Assembly: GCA_944474755.1 (NCBI GenBank)
Contig: OX104119.1
Span: 85,502,896 to 85,566,895 of the forward strand
From: Limnoperna fortunei
Taxonomy: Eukaryota > Mollusca > Bivalvia > Mytilida > Modiolidae
Direction: 5' to 3'
Length of the DNA stretch: 64,000 bases
In this document: piece after piece, positions 1 through 11,779 of the stretch
Position numbering within the stretch: the stretch's first letter is position 1
Layout: every line of letters begins with the position of its first letter
Position numbers and translations under genes: made by a program
Notes under the pieces: model-generated
Database searches by the model: none
What the model was told of the DNA's origin: nothing
The model's input: the letters and a program-made list of their open reading frames with translations, nothing else

Positions 1-879
1 AAATGAGATGGCGTTTCATTAGTGGTGATCAAAGTACCTTAAATTTTTTACGACACTCAACCAAGCCATGAATGTCGATTAAAACTGGAACAATAGGAAA
101 TATGATGAATAATTCATGTCTACCAGTAGCTTTTTGATAGCTTTTTGTCAAATGTTTAATATTAATTACCCTTATCAATCTCCTAACCACGTTAGTTACA
201 TGTTTTATATACTAGTACTATTTTACTGATACCATGTTGTTTTTCATCGTATGTAATTCCCCTCCCCCTTTTTTCTTGTTAAAAAAATCGCTCCTTATTG
301 TGAAAAAAGTTCATATTTTCGTATATAATTTACGTACTGACCTTTCTATGCTGTCGTTCAGTTTTGAACTTCTGTTTACTTGATTCTCCACAAGCAATAT
401 CAAAAGCATTCCAACATCTCTCAAATAGCGCGATGACGATTTGTTCATCTTAAAGATGATCTTTTTCTTCATTGGAATGTAAACGATACAAATTGAAGTG
501 GAAAGAATTTCCCTAACGCTTTAGGAAGAACGGCAACGCAACCCTTTCTTTCTCTAAACAATCCAACATCATTCTTTGAGTTCTCGAGTACTAAAATAGT
601 TGGTAAATTTTTTCAGGTCGCAAAAATGCATCGGACATCGCCATTTTGACACTAAAGCCTAGTGTGATATACAAACCAGTATTTGATTGGTCGAATCACT
701 CAACTCGAACTAAAATTTGATTGGACGATCAAAATTAAAAATTTTGACCCGTGACGTGACCTGTAATGAGATGTTGATAGATCTTACAACGCAGAGTCCT
801 ATAACAAAAAGGGGGGAGCAAGTGAAAGACTTAATTTTAATTAAATTAGATTATCGTGATCCAAATATCCGAAACTAAA

Positions 880-1035
880 AATATTCAGCGGACAAACTTT
901 TCACGTGGTAAAATTATAAAGAGAAAAAACAGTCCAGTGGACAAACGTGTCATGTGGTAAAATTATCAAGAGAAAAACCTGTCCACTGTCCTTTAAAAAA
1001 CATTATCAAAAGAACAAAAGTGTCCAGTAGGCACT
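880..1035. repeat. Short imperfect tandem repeat
   Basis: Units of about 50 bp with GGACAAACTTTTCACGTGG or GGACAAACGTGTCATGTGG, AAAATTAT-AAGAG and GTCCA occur two to three times. Confidence 0.6.
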
Positions 1036-1424
1036 TTTTCAGTTGAAAAGAAACAGGTTAAGAGACAAGACATGTCAAAAGAACATAATGTAAAATAGAC
1101 AGAAAGTAAAACATTGTCAAATAGACACATTGATATTACGGAAAACTTTTCAAAAGAACAGCCAAAGTTAAATAAGGTTTTAAATATATATGCCCTTACA
1201 AGACTTATCTATGCTCCTCAGCTTGCTTTAAGCAGCTAAAATCTCTGCTTTTCATTTTAACTAGAAACGTATGCTATGACTTCACCCAAATGTAACTATT
1301 ATAACTGTTATTGATTTGATAAACTTATTGAATTCCTAATAAATCTATTAAACGTATCCAGTAAGCAATAATTTTCAACTTGCATATATTTGTCATGCAC
1401 AAATGTTAGTGATTACATGAACGA

Positions 1425-1730
1425 ACTGAAACTTTGATCATTTTTTATGGTTTAGAACCAACAATAATTTTAAATCAAAATAGTTGTATTAAATTTAAAA
1501 ATAAAATCAAAACGACAATACAAACAGCACAAAACGCTTACTTGGAACCGCTTTTCATGCACATGTGTATGATATTGAAATAATAAAGAAACATAGCTTT
1601 TGATCACTTTTGATTGAGAGCCATCACTAATTTTAATTTAAACTAGTTTTACTGAATTTTGTAAAAATAAAATCAGAAAGACACTACAAACTGTCCAAAG
1701 TGCTTGCTTGGATTCGACTTTCATTAATAT
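1425..1730. repeat. Imperfect direct duplication, about 175 bp units
   Basis: 1435-1558 and 1605-1730 share TTGATCA, AAAAATAAAATCA, ACAAAC and GCTTGGA-like landmarks. No coding frame is shared. Confidence 0.5.
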
Positions 1731-2849
1731 AACAAGGAAATAATATATAAACAACTTGACAGTACTACTATTATACAATTAATAAGAACGCATTTAAAAA
1801 AATAATTTAAATTTTAAACCAAAATTAGATTCTACAGAAAATAATTATTCTCGAGGATATTGTACTTATCCAAAATTTTGTATTGTAAAAAATTGTGCAA
1901 CGTGGTTCCAATTTAGCAGCACATTTGCTTTGTTCAACAACCAGACAGAATGTAAAATAATTGATATAAGCAACGATATTGGTTAAAATATAAATATTAA
2001 ATTTTCCACAAGAATGTACTAAAAGGAGAACAAAGTCATTTGAATGCATCTATGTTAAACCATAGCAATTTAAAAATAAGGCTACAAAAGCAATTACATA
2101 TATGCAATTAAAATATTAATAATTCATTTGTAGCATGTGTATAGTCAATATTGCTTATGGTAATGTTTTGAGAATTAAAGACATATTGACTACCGATAAT
2201 ATTAAATCTTACAACAGATATTGTTTTTAAAACATACACGAAAACACAAATAATTACAGAAACTGATTATATTTTGGTCAGTGAGAATTGGGTTTACACA
2301 AGTCCCAATGTAACCAAACAGATTTAAAACACACATAGCAACACTATTTCTTCAACATAAACAAAAACGATTTGTAAAGTTGACAAAAGCTTGATATATT
2401 GGATTGTATATTCGTATATTGAAATACAAATATATACACAATATCAATATTACAATGTTGCTGTTCAACAATGATAAATGTAAGCAGTGTAAAGATGAAA
2501 AAAGGAAAGCATCCTGGGAAAATTGGCATTTACAAAAATTTTACTTCGAAGCAAATTTTTTATTCAATGATAATAGTTGGATTTTCTGTCATAAATTGGA
2601 AAGAACTGTTTTATATTTAGCTACAAAATTGAAAATGATAATTAATTCTAATTTGTATTACCTCACAGGTAGTTTAGCTATTTTATAGTATTTTAATTAT
2701 TATTTTCAAAGTTTAAATCCTAAGACATTATCTACAAAATAGTGTATGCATATTTTGTGACTATAGTAAATTTAATTAAGAGTAAGCGTTAACGATACAC
2801 GTTCAGAAACAACCACACTGTAATTTTTAGGACACCAAAATCATGATGA

Positions 2850-3180
2850 TTGTCGATCTGAAAATCGGTATTGTTACTTCACCAAACGTAGATCGTATTT
2901 AAACAATTTTACCAAATCTGACATTTAAAATTCAACTGTTAATTAATGTCTTTTACAGTTTACTTGAAAAAAAGCAGAATATCAAAAACTAATCTGTAAT
3001 CTAAATTGCCTAGTTTAATGATATGAATATGAATATTGCGAAATCAAAAATGTTAACTCAAGATTTAATGCTATAATGATATGAATATGGTAATTTTTTA
3101 AACTATCACGATCTCCGATGAACAAAAATGTGTTCTTGAATGTATTAATAATAAATTTAAAACAATTTAAAAATTATGCT
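2850..3180. repeat. Diverged duplicate of the receptor 3' flank
   Basis: Aligns to about 3.93-4.33 kb (AATCGGTATTGTTAC, AATATGAATATTGC and TTCTTGAATG-AT-AAT blocks). The second copy runs up to the receptor stop codon. No tail-coding sequence is seen next to this first copy. Confidence 0.55.
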
Positions 3181-3866
3181 ACGAGTATTTAGATGTCCGA
3201 CCCATAATTAAGTAACCGTTCAATTTTATTTTAGACAGAGAAATAGACCTTTATTTAATCAAGGTATTGTTAATTAAGGATACATATTATTGTTTTACTT
3301 CGAGTCAATGTAAACAGTTTTGAACAAAAAACAATTAATTACTCAAACAGTACTTCCGATGTTTGCCGAACATTACCGACGTCTGCTCCATTGAACAACA
3401 ATGGACATCCGGGACACCAAATATGATCACGTGGTCAATTATAGGTCGGATACATTAATTACAAGACAAATTTCATTAAATGTAATGACATTAAGGCAAA
3501 CGAGAAATGAAGCCTCAAATTGTAATGTACATGTAATCAATATTCAGACACCTACTGATTAAAATTAATATATTAAGAGCGCACAAATAATAATATCTAC
3601 ATAACATATATAAAAGCATAAATGATGCAAACGTATGCATAATTTTCTTTAGTGGGCATTGGTTTCCGGTCCCTATTGAGTAAAAAAAAACTCTTTAACA
3701 CAAATTGTGCTTAACCATTTCTTGAAATGAAACAATAACGTCAAAGAGTTTTAAAATTAGACGAATCTGAATGTATTTAATCTTCATTTCATAAACTCAG
3801 ATAAAAATATTTACAATAATAATGAATGACAAGTGTCAAAGGTAAAAAGAAATTACATCGAAGAAA

Positions 3867-3872
3867 TTTATT
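3867..3872 (-). promoter_or_regulatory. Candidate polyadenylation signal AATAAA
   Basis: Reading the minus strand past the stop at 4303, the first canonical AATAAA I found is here, about 430 bases downstream. Chance occurrence is likely in DNA this AT-rich, so the site is only a candidate 3' end. Confidence 0.25.
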
Positions 3873-4302
3873 TAATATATTAGTTAGATTTACTTTCATA
3901 AGGTATAAATTTCTGTTTTCTGAAAATTCGTTACAATTTTAAAATTGAAAATTAGTATTGTTACCAAACTGAACGTCAATCGTATTTAAAAGAAATTATT
4001 TACCAAATTTGACCGGTAGTGGATTCCACGACGCAGGTTTAGCAAGATTTTTTCACGAGAATAATGCAACTATGACATTTATGTATTTTTTAATTTTACT
4101 TGGGAAAGGTAAAATTTTCAAAGTATCAAAAAACCAATCTGCAATCTTAATTGCCTGTAATGTTATAAATATGAATATTGCAGAATCAAAATGTTAAATT
4201 GCGATTTAAAATGCTTCAATGATAAGAGTAAGGTTATTTGTTTAAAAATATCATGATACAGGATGGACAAAAAAATTGTTCTTGAATGCATAAATATTAA
4301 AC

Positions 4303-4918
4303 TCAAAACAATGAAAAATAAACATGTTTTTGAATCATCTCAAACATCTCGTGTACTTCCTTCTTTGTAGCAGCATTCATAGTATTTGATAATTCAGATA
4401 AAGAGTAAGCATGATCGTCACTTTCCACTGCACATTGAGGTAAAATAGGTTTTGTATAGTCTGGTTCAAAGTGAGAAGCATCATTAGCGATATTTGGTAG
4501 CAGAGATACAGTGTCATCATACTCGTCAATTTCTACTCCGTCTAGATGTGAGTCTGGTTGAATACAATCATTTTCACTGTCAGCAGTAGCACTCATGGTA
4601 TTTAGTAATGGAGAAACAGCGTCATCATACTCGTCAACTTCTCCTCCGTCTAGATGTGAATCTGGTTGAACACAATCCTGTTCACTGTCAGCAGTAGCCC
4701 CCATGGTATATAGTAATGGAGAAACAGCGTCATCATAGTGGTCATCCTCCGCTAAGTCTGGATTGGGGTTGAGTTCTAGATAGTCATGTCCACTATCTTC
4801 ATACGCATATGCATAAACTGCAACTGGATTCGGTTCCACATAATGTGGATCAGTATCATCTACGTAATCATAAATCCCAGATGAAAGTTCTTCATACACA
4901 TGTGTGTCGTTGTTTTGT
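4303..4918 (-). CDS. LRR receptor, last coding exon: tyrosine-rich cytoplasmic tail
   Basis: This exon encodes about 205 residues ending at TGA (4303-4305). A ttgttag acceptor precedes 4918 and gives a phase-2 start, matching the end of the 40-nt exon upstream. The tail is acidic and holds about 15 tyrosines. Near its start are YEEL, then YDYV, YVEP, a YAYAY run and YLEL. Four degenerate 36-residue repeats follow, built around DEYDDAVSPLL and DSHLDG. YEEL and YLEL fit the YxxL form used by SH2-binding tails, but their spacing is not that of a canonical ITAM, since YEEL and YDYV are only four residues apart. A role in phosphotyrosine signalling is inferred. No TIR, death or kinase domain is visible. 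Confidence 0.8.
4354..4749 (-). repeat. Four coding 108-bp (36-residue) repeats in the receptor tail
   Basis: Three clear repeats and one degenerate repeat follow one another inside the tail exon. Each begins with an acidic DxYDD-like core, continues with SPLL-TM-ATADSE and ends near QPDSHLDG. Repeats 1 and 2 match closely in protein and DNA. Repeat 3 diverges after DEYDDTVS, and repeat 4 keeps SDDHAYSLSELSNTM. Internal duplication has multiplied an acidic tyrosine site with adjacent serine-acidic CK2-like sites. Confidence 0.85.
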
Positions 4919-5402
4919 CTAACAATACAAATCTGAATTTAACGTATTGTAAATAAATAACGATACATAAAGATTCAATGATGTAGAATTTCCTTAAGAT
5001 GTCAGTTTCAGAAATAATATGAATTCATGTATCAACAAATAATAAAATTTCTAACACACTTCTCTCTCAGTTTGAAATTATATATATTTCTGTTAATTAT
5101 ATCACATTTTTTTCACTACCGCTGTAAAATATAATATCAGCTGCCTAAATTGCACATTTTAAATACTTGCCGATTAATTAACGGTTCATTAAACTAAAAT
5201 TGAAGCTTTCTACAATATGCGTTTAGATTATAAAATAGAGTTTACTCTATAATGTCTGATGATAATCAAGAGGGCTGGTACTGAAAGCAAATAGTTATAC
5301 GGAAGACAGAGTAAGAAAGTTATTAGATTGAATACTTCAGAATGCCGATAAATATCTTAATAGCCTAGAACGGGATTCTTCCATATATTAATGCATGTTT
5401 TC

Positions 5403-5500
5403 TCCGAATACTGCGGCTTCCTCCCCTCCACAAAATAATAGACGCAGGGATTTAACTGAAAATTGCTGAAAGCCGCGGTAAAAACAATCAAACAAACACA
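5403..5500 (+). mobile_element. 3' fragment of the same SINE family
   Basis: TCTCCGAATACTGCGGCTTC, then CAAAATAATAGACGC, GCTGAAAGCCGCGGTAAAAAC and a CAAACAAACA tail align to the body and tail of the 20-kb SINE. The tRNA head is missing. Confidence 0.65.
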
Positions 5501-5814
5501 CCAACGAAACTTACCAGAAATAAGGGAAGATATCACTAAATAGTTAATAATAAATGCAATTATTGCAAACAGCAAATATTACAGATAGTAGAAAAAGAAA
5601 TTACTCACCAAATAAAATGATACACAAGATACATTAATGACTAATACGTCTAACATACAGAATGCTAACGTTACAGTTTTGCCGTTTTTATGAATAACGT
5701 GGAGAGCTGGCTGTGACAATATTGCTAGTTGTTCACTTTATTACAACACTATATCGAGAGTTTTAGGTTATGCTTTTCTCAATCAGTAATACATGCATAT
5801 GATTAAGTGTTTAC

Positions 5815-5854
5815 CTGTTAACTTCATATGTCTGTGGTATGCAACAAGAACAGG
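5815..5854 (-). CDS. LRR receptor, 40-nt juxtamembrane exon
   Basis: A pyrimidine-rich acceptor (ttttttccag) precedes the exon and a gtaaac donor follows it. It starts in phase 1 and ends in phase 2, exactly what is needed to join the transmembrane exon to the tail exon. It encodes CSCCIPQTYEVN plus split codons at both ends. The cysteine cluster just inside the membrane could be palmitoylated, and the tyrosine could be phosphorylated; both are inferences. The phase match is the main support. Confidence 0.75.
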
Positions 5855-5950
5855 CTGGAAAAAAATATATATAATTTAGCGAAAACGGTGTGATACAACT
5901 ACTTTTACCAGTCGACCGCTAGTCTATTGAAGCCCGTTAAAAGCGGTCAA

Positions 5951-5951
5951 A

Positions 5952-6034
<83 letters not shown>

Positions 6035-6058
6035 ATACATAAATAAATAAATAAATAT
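5951..6058. repeat. (AAAT)n microsatellite
   Basis: About 27 near-perfect tetranucleotide units in the intron between the 40-nt and transmembrane exons of the receptor. It follows a SINE-tail-like stretch. Confidence 0.95.
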
Positions 6059-6408
6059 ATAAAAATTGTCTTTAACGTTTACCCTTAATTGACATTCTCG
6101 AAAAGTTTCCTAATTATAATTTCTGTAGTTTCTTTGTGATTACCACGTGACATACATATTTTCAAGAATAGTTAATACAATTCGTATTAAATAAATCTTA
6201 AAATGGCAAAAGGAAAGATGTCAGTAAACGATATTTACTGAAGTAAATAAGATATAATGTATCTACCGGGTTCTCTTTTAGATGTTTTATGAAAAATGTA
6301 TTATTCACTATCATAACTTCCAGTCGTTGAAAATTGATATTCGTATTACACTATGTCTACTTGATTTTATAAGATGTTGCCATATATTATTGTTAAACGT
6401 TAATATAC

Positions 6409-6561
6409 CCTTCTGTCTAATATACAATAGTACAACTACTATCAAAATGAGCAAGCACACAGCTATAGACAAACTTATCGTGAGTGCTCTGTTGTTTTCT
6501 TCAGGTTTTAATATGATCTTAGTTTCAGGTGTTACTTGGATCTCAGTTTCGGTATATGAAG
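6409..6561 (-). CDS. LRR receptor, transmembrane exon
   Basis: This 153-nt exon has a good acceptor (cacattttcag) and an AGAAGG/gtatat donor, and is phase 1 at both ends. It encodes a short Thr/Glu-rich stalk (SYTETEIQVTPETK), then a hydrophobic helix of about 22 residues (SLSIAVCLLILIVVVLLYI), then the basic stop-transfer RQK. Its upstream phase matches the LRR C-terminal cap exon and its downstream phase matches the 40-nt exon. This makes the product a type I membrane protein with the LRRs outside the cell. Confidence 0.82.
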
Positions 6562-7009
6562 CTGAAAATGTGCGAAAGAAATTAAAAAAATTACTAAGCA
6601 TATTCATTGAAACAAAGCGTGAAAGGGCAAAACAATATACACTGTAAATTAAATATAGATCGTTTAGCGAATTGCAAGTTGTCGTTTGTTTTTGCCATGA
6701 AATTGTAATTCTTTAGTATTGATATTTTGTTATTACTATTATGGATGTATTGTTGTACATAAAAAGTCGTCGGCCTTGTTTGCTAGTATGGAAATAGTCA
6801 CTGATAATCCTTAAACATTTTAACTGGATATTTCAATACAGAAAATAATTATCAAAGGGCTGTATCGTTTTGTATAAAAAGCCGCTTTCCTCCACATCGT
6901 TGATTGTGCGGAAAGAGACATTGATATTAATTCAAAGTCCATTTAAACAGGCTTAAAAATAGAGGAACATAAATACATGTATAACTTATGACTGAGTTTG
7001 GGGTTACGA

Positions 7010-7260
7010 CAATACGTTGTTGTCTACTAAACAAATAAAAAAAACCAAAATATGCTACAGCGAAGAACAGGTTTATAGTATGCAAGATGTTCTGATCGAA
7101 AACATACTTATAACTTTTGGAGGACGTGGTTTTCAGCTGATAATCGAAATTCTAATGGGTACAATCTGTGCCGTACTCCTTGCCGATTTGTTCTTGTATT
7201 CTTATGAAACCTAATTTCTGCGACGTGTCAAAAATGACAAGAAGATAGCAGTAACCTAGG
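7010..7260 (+). pseudogene. Penelope-like RT core fragment
   Basis: The open frame 7017-7214 encodes CYSEEQVYSMQDVLIENI, then FGGRGFQ, MGTICAVLLADLFLYSYE. This matches the region just before motif C in the RT family found at 39.3 and 45.4 kb. The conserved GTNCAP-like motif is altered to GTICAV. It lies in the intron between the receptor cap and transmembrane exons, on the opposite strand. Confidence 0.6.
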
Positions 7261-7329
7261 TCCTTTAATTTTACATATAAATATATTGATTATTTCCTTT
7301 CTATTAACAAGCCTCAATTAGTTTGAGTG

Positions 7330-7840
7330 GCTTCCGTTAATTTTTTTTTGCAAAATATTCTCGTTTGAAAATATGGTTGCAGAAAGCTTTCTCAGTTTTT
7401 TTATTCAGTGTACAGTGAATGTGCTAGGATGATTGTTGGATTCGCATATTAGTGACTAGTGGTATATGATACCCATCTATATTAATCAACTAATCAACAT
7501 TATAAATTAATGGAAGCTGGAGGTTTGGCGTTCCATAAAACCTTGTTTAACCCACCTTTTTGGAATGCCTGTAACACGTCAAGACCACTGCTGTAGCTGC
7601 TTTTTTTGGTTGTTGGTTTAGAAGTTTGCAGGTTTCTTGGACTTTGTTGAATCTCATTTTGTGTGGATTGTCTTTCTTGACAGTTTCATCGGTGGTCAGT
7701 TTTTTGTTATTACCTTTATTTCTTACGCTGAAGCAATATTCGCCATCTACAACCAGGTTTTGCTCTACCATATCAATCCTGCATGTGGCGTCGAGACGGA
7801 CGTTTAAAGTAGAAGTTTTTCACAAACACAACTGATATAT
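7330..7840. repeat. Dispersed repeat, copy 1
   Basis: A segment with the landmark CCATAAAACC-TG-TTTAAC and a run on through GTTTGCAGGTTTC is shared with 10.34-10.64 and 13.56-14.13 kb. In two of the three places it follows an RT fragment, so it may be the 3' part of the Penelope-like family. Open frames across it look accidental. Confidence 0.6.
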
Positions 7841-8039
7841 GAAAAACTTTCTAAAGTACCTGCAACACACCTCCAGCTTAGGTAGTATGGTTATCTGATA
7901 TGCATATGCATGTTCACAAGAATATTTTAATTGTGCTGTAGACAAACACACAAATGTGCGTTTTGTGGGATTCAGACTCATGAGTTACGGTTGAATGTTG
8001 GATAAATATTCCATATGTGCTTTATTTAAATATACTTAC

Positions 8040-8188
8040 ATATGCAAGCTGTTTGTGTATCTAAATTCAATGCCGACACTTTTGTTCCGTTATTGCATTG
8101 TAAATCACCCAACAAAGACTTGTTGTTTAGCCAATTGTACAATGGCCAAATGCCACAGTCGCACACAAAACAATTCTGGCTTAAATCT
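8040..8188 (-). CDS. LRR receptor, LRR C-terminal cap (LRRCT) exon
   Basis: A 149-nt exon between an atcgattttag acceptor and a gtaagt donor, entering in phase 2 and leaving in phase 1. It starts with the last LRR strand (DLSQNCF) and continues with the cap signature CDC-x3-PLYNWL, then two further cysteines (LQCNN and TAC). The CxC...W...C...C pattern is that of the LRRCT cap of secreted and membrane LRR proteins, which closes the solenoid with disulphides. The next exon encodes the stalk and transmembrane helix, as expected for a receptor. Confidence 0.85.
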
Positions 8189-8199
8189 CTAAAATCGAT

Positions 8200-9130
8200 A
8201 ACATATTTTGCTGCGATATTTATCATATAATCACAAAACATTTTCAATAAGACGTAAAAAGAAAAAGTTTAACATGAAATATAAATATAATTAATTGGTT
8301 ATACATTCGTTCATTGTTCAGCCATAATTATAGTGGCATGAGGTACATATTATATAAGCGATAAAATCAAAAACATATTATGCAATTGGGAAAATTTTAT
8401 CCTGTCCTTCTGAAAAACCAAATTTAGCTACATGAGTGTAGCACAAGGAACGTAGTGTCATGCTATCCTGATTGGAGAGCGATGTTCCGATGAAAAAGCA
8501 GAAAATATCATTTGTGCCGAGCTCAATATATTGGAACAGATCGAAATTCTCAATGACTAAGTCACAAAAATATTACGAAAGTAATGTGTGTTGGGACACT
8601 CACATAAAGGGCAAATTAAGACATCTTAAAATCCTTTTAAGGAAACGACCACATGTTTTACGTTTAGCAATAAAAAAGGTGTTTAAATCTGTTTGAAGGT
8701 GGGATGACAAAAACGGAAATGTCCAGTCATCCTACATTGATATTTGCTGTAAACACCATGCTCTGGAGCTGATGTAATGTTGCTGTCTATCAACGAGAAG
8801 TTGATAATTGGAAAGTTAACTGAGGTAATGTACTGTTTTGAGTGGAATAGAGTACAATTTGGCAAATATGATGCCCTAGTTTTTTTTTCAGCAAGCGATA
8901 GTATGCCATTTATTTATACATCATGTAACAGAAGCGATGTTCAGTGACGAGGACCATGACTACGTTGTCGCCTGTGATTGTGATTGAAAATGCGCATCAC
9001 ATTCACACTGCTGTAACCAGGACTGGAAATTTTACCTACTTTATCGATATGGTATTGAAGCGCCTAATTTTCTATCATGCATTCTTCATGTTGTCTACGT
9101 ATAGTTGAAATTAATTGAGAATCGGTAAAC
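8200..9130. other. Intron sequence, nothing recognised
   Basis: Between the cap exon and the minisatellite. Short frames on both strands show no family features. Confidence 0.5.
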
Positions 9131-9390
9131 TAATGGTAGATTTGTTCAAGGACGAGGACCTTCATGGACAGAATAGAGTCGTCTGACTGATAAAATAATG
9201 GTAGATTTGTTCAAGGACGAGGACCTTCATGGACAGAATAGAGTCGTCTGACTGATAAAATAATGGTAGATTTGTTCAAGGACGAGGACCTTCATGGACC
9301 GAATAGAGTCGTCTGGCTGATAAAATAATGGTAGATTTTTTCAAGGACGAGGACCTTCATGGACAGAATATAGTCGTCTGACTGATAAAA
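9131..9390. repeat. 65-bp minisatellite, four copies
   Basis: Four head-to-tail units start TAATGGTAGATTTGTTCAAG and end CTGACTGATAAAA. Units 1 and 2 are identical and units 3 and 4 differ at a few bases. No open frame crosses all units. Confidence 0.9.
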
Positions 9391-10136
9391 TGGTGACAGT
9401 TTATTGCAGTTTTTGTAAGAATTGCCCTGTATCATTGTCATTTCACATGTAATGCTGCAAAAGTCCTTATATTGAAGTATTGCAATAAAATAAGGTTCAA
9501 AACAGATGCAGCACTAAATTCTACACATGTAAATAGGCAAGTAACGGATTAAAGGATTCCGCATCATATTTAATTCAACCACAGAGAAGTAAAAATATTT
9601 AACGGAAAAATATATTTCCGAGTTCGAAACTTCTGACGTTAAAATTGAAAATAATACTAATGCAAAGCAGACTCACTCGTCAATACTTTCCAGTAATTTC
9701 ATTATTTTAGATTTCTATTTTCTCAGCAGGTAAAGATAGTTTGATTATTTTACAGTGATTAGCATTATAAATAACGCATGTAACTAAAGAAAACATGAAA
9801 AAAGAAAAATTAAAAAATCAACAGAAATGAAAACAACATGTAAATTTGTGCTAATTAGTTACTTTTGAACTTTAAAGTATTGACCTAAATTACTCAATTA
9901 AAAAGCATAGCACACATATCATTCAATTTCTTCAAATTAGACGCATGGTATAATGTGCTTATAGAACACTTGTGAATTTGACAAATTTCTGTTTCAAAAC
10001 AAACTGCTAACGAATGTTTGTGCAGGAGTTTCTGATGTCTGCTATCAAATGCAACCACATGACTTTCCACATGACTTTCCTTGTGTTAAAGGCCATTTGT
10101 AGTAAATTGCTTTACAAAATGTTTTTCAATCATCAC

Positions 10137-10640
10137 TCATTTAAATTTCAAAATTTATAAATTTTCCTTACTTATCAATATTGCAGCTTCTTTTGCATAC
10201 GATGTCTATTTCTCTTTATTGATCAGGTATGGAAAGGCCACCAACTTCTTTGAGATAAACATATAAACCAAGGTTACAAGAAAAAACGACTCGTCCGCGC
10301 CTTTACTATAGATTTTCGTGTTGATAGTTTTCCAAGTTTAGAATGCAGTACGTAGTATACACCTAAATGTATTACTGACTAGTGGTGTATGATTCACAAC
10401 CATTTTCATCAACACACCACATCTAACGCCAAAGTAATGGAAGCGAGAGGTTGGTATGCCATAAAACCTGGTTTAATCAACCATTTCTATCGAAATGCCT
10501 ACACCAAGTCTTTTTGCTGTCTTTTCAGTATTTGGTTCTGAAGTTGCTGGTTTTGTGGACTTTGATTGTCATTTTTGATAGTGTCCTTGGTGTTTATTGT
10601 TTTGTTATTACCCTTTAATATAATAACCATGTCAATTTCT
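10137..10640. repeat. Dispersed repeat, copy 2
   Basis: Matches 13.33-13.52 kb (landmark CAATATTGCAGC) in its first part and 7.43-7.70 or 13.64-14.13 kb (GCCATAAAACCTGGTTTAA) in its second part. No coding frame is preserved. Confidence 0.6.
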
Positions 10641-11175
10641 TAGCTGATAGAAGTATTGAGGTTATTGCAACGTTTTAGATATAAACATTATAAATAACAA
10701 CATCTTAGAGAACTGTATAGCGGCTAGGACGTCACACGCGTTACCAAGGTACTCGTTGCTACGCAAAGGAATAATGTAGTACCTGATTTTTATATTCCAT
10801 TGAATATGCTTTAGATACTACAGTAATTTGTCTTCAGTAAAAGAGTAATTATTAATTTAGAAATGATGATTTGGCTAAGTACGATTGGAAGGCATCACCT
10901 GCTGCCTATGGCGCAACTACTATAATCATAACAAAACATTAAACTGGAAAAATAAAACTTGTGATATGTTTTTTACATTTCCAGAATTAAGGATCAATCT
11001 TACTAGTAAATAGTATTTTACTTAATCATTTGATCCTCTTGACTGTTCAACTGAGAACGTCATTTGAGGGATTAATTGTTCGTTTTGTAGACTGTTGTAT
11101 GAAGGCGATACATGGTAGACTTTGCGGAACAGAATGTACAATCATTGATATAATACCAACAATCATCAATATAGG

Positions 11176-11450
11176 ATGCCATATAATCAATTTAATCAGA
11201 CAGATCATAATCTGTGTTTGTCCATGAAAGTAAGCGTCGTAGAAAAAATCTCCCATCAAACTTTAAGGAAAGAATTCTGGATAAGGGAACTATGTACTGC
11301 TATGCATGAAGGCTGCACTGATAACATCAAAAGTGTTCGTAATGTATCGAGTCCAACATGTGATGGAGTGAATGTAATGTATCTTTTTAACAATAATTTT
11401 ACATATAAAAGAAGCCATGGTATAAAAAATGCAAACGTCTAACCACCAAA
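11176..11450 (+). pseudogene. N-terminal fragment of a permuted Penelope-like element
   Basis: The frame contains LRKEFWIRELCTAMHEGC, then a CDGVNVMYLFN segment and KRSHG. Those features resemble the block between the GIY-YIG endonuclease and the RT in Penelope elements with an N-terminal endonuclease. The RT fragment at 11.8 kb follows in the expected order on the same strand. Confidence 0.5.
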
Positions 11451-11779
11451 AATAATTCGGAGGGTAAATCTTCCTACTATAAGTACAATTGTCATCTTAA
11501 ACAACCACTGGGTTTACATTACAATCAAACTACTCTTTTTCTATGTCTGTCAACTGTTTTCTATGTCTGTCAACACTTCTTTAGTAGCATGCTTTTGAGG
11601 TTTGAGAAAACACACTCCACTTAAAATCAAAATATAGATTGTCTAGTATCATTTATGCCATAGCTCCCTTCCGTTTGTCCGTAAAATATTCAATTACAAA
11701 CAATAATTGCAGAACCTCAAGCAACTGAAAGTACTGTTCCTTATTCTACTTTCAGATACAATTGTTTTGATTATGTCAT

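Larger units (their letters stand above)
1..2849. other. 3' flank without recognised genes
   Basis: AT-rich. Apart from the two small repeats listed, I see no gene. Frames of 60-94 codons have no recognisable protein features. Confidence 0.6.

Noticed and set aside
4303..4899. Canonical ITAM in the receptor tail
   Set aside because: YEEL and YDYV are only four residues apart and YLEL is about 34 residues from the nearest YxxL, which does not fit the usual 6-12 spacing.
5357..5575. Minus-strand frame with hydrophobic start, a possible receptor exon
   Set aside because: It overlaps a SINE fragment, and the phase-consistent exons at 5815 and 4303 leave no need for it.
6282..6647. Plus-strand frame of 121 codons
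   Set aside because: It is antisense to the transmembrane exon, which has matching splice phases on the minus strand.
9131..9390. CRISPR-like array
   Set aside because: The units are direct 65-bp tandem repeats with no variable spacers, in eukaryotic DNA.
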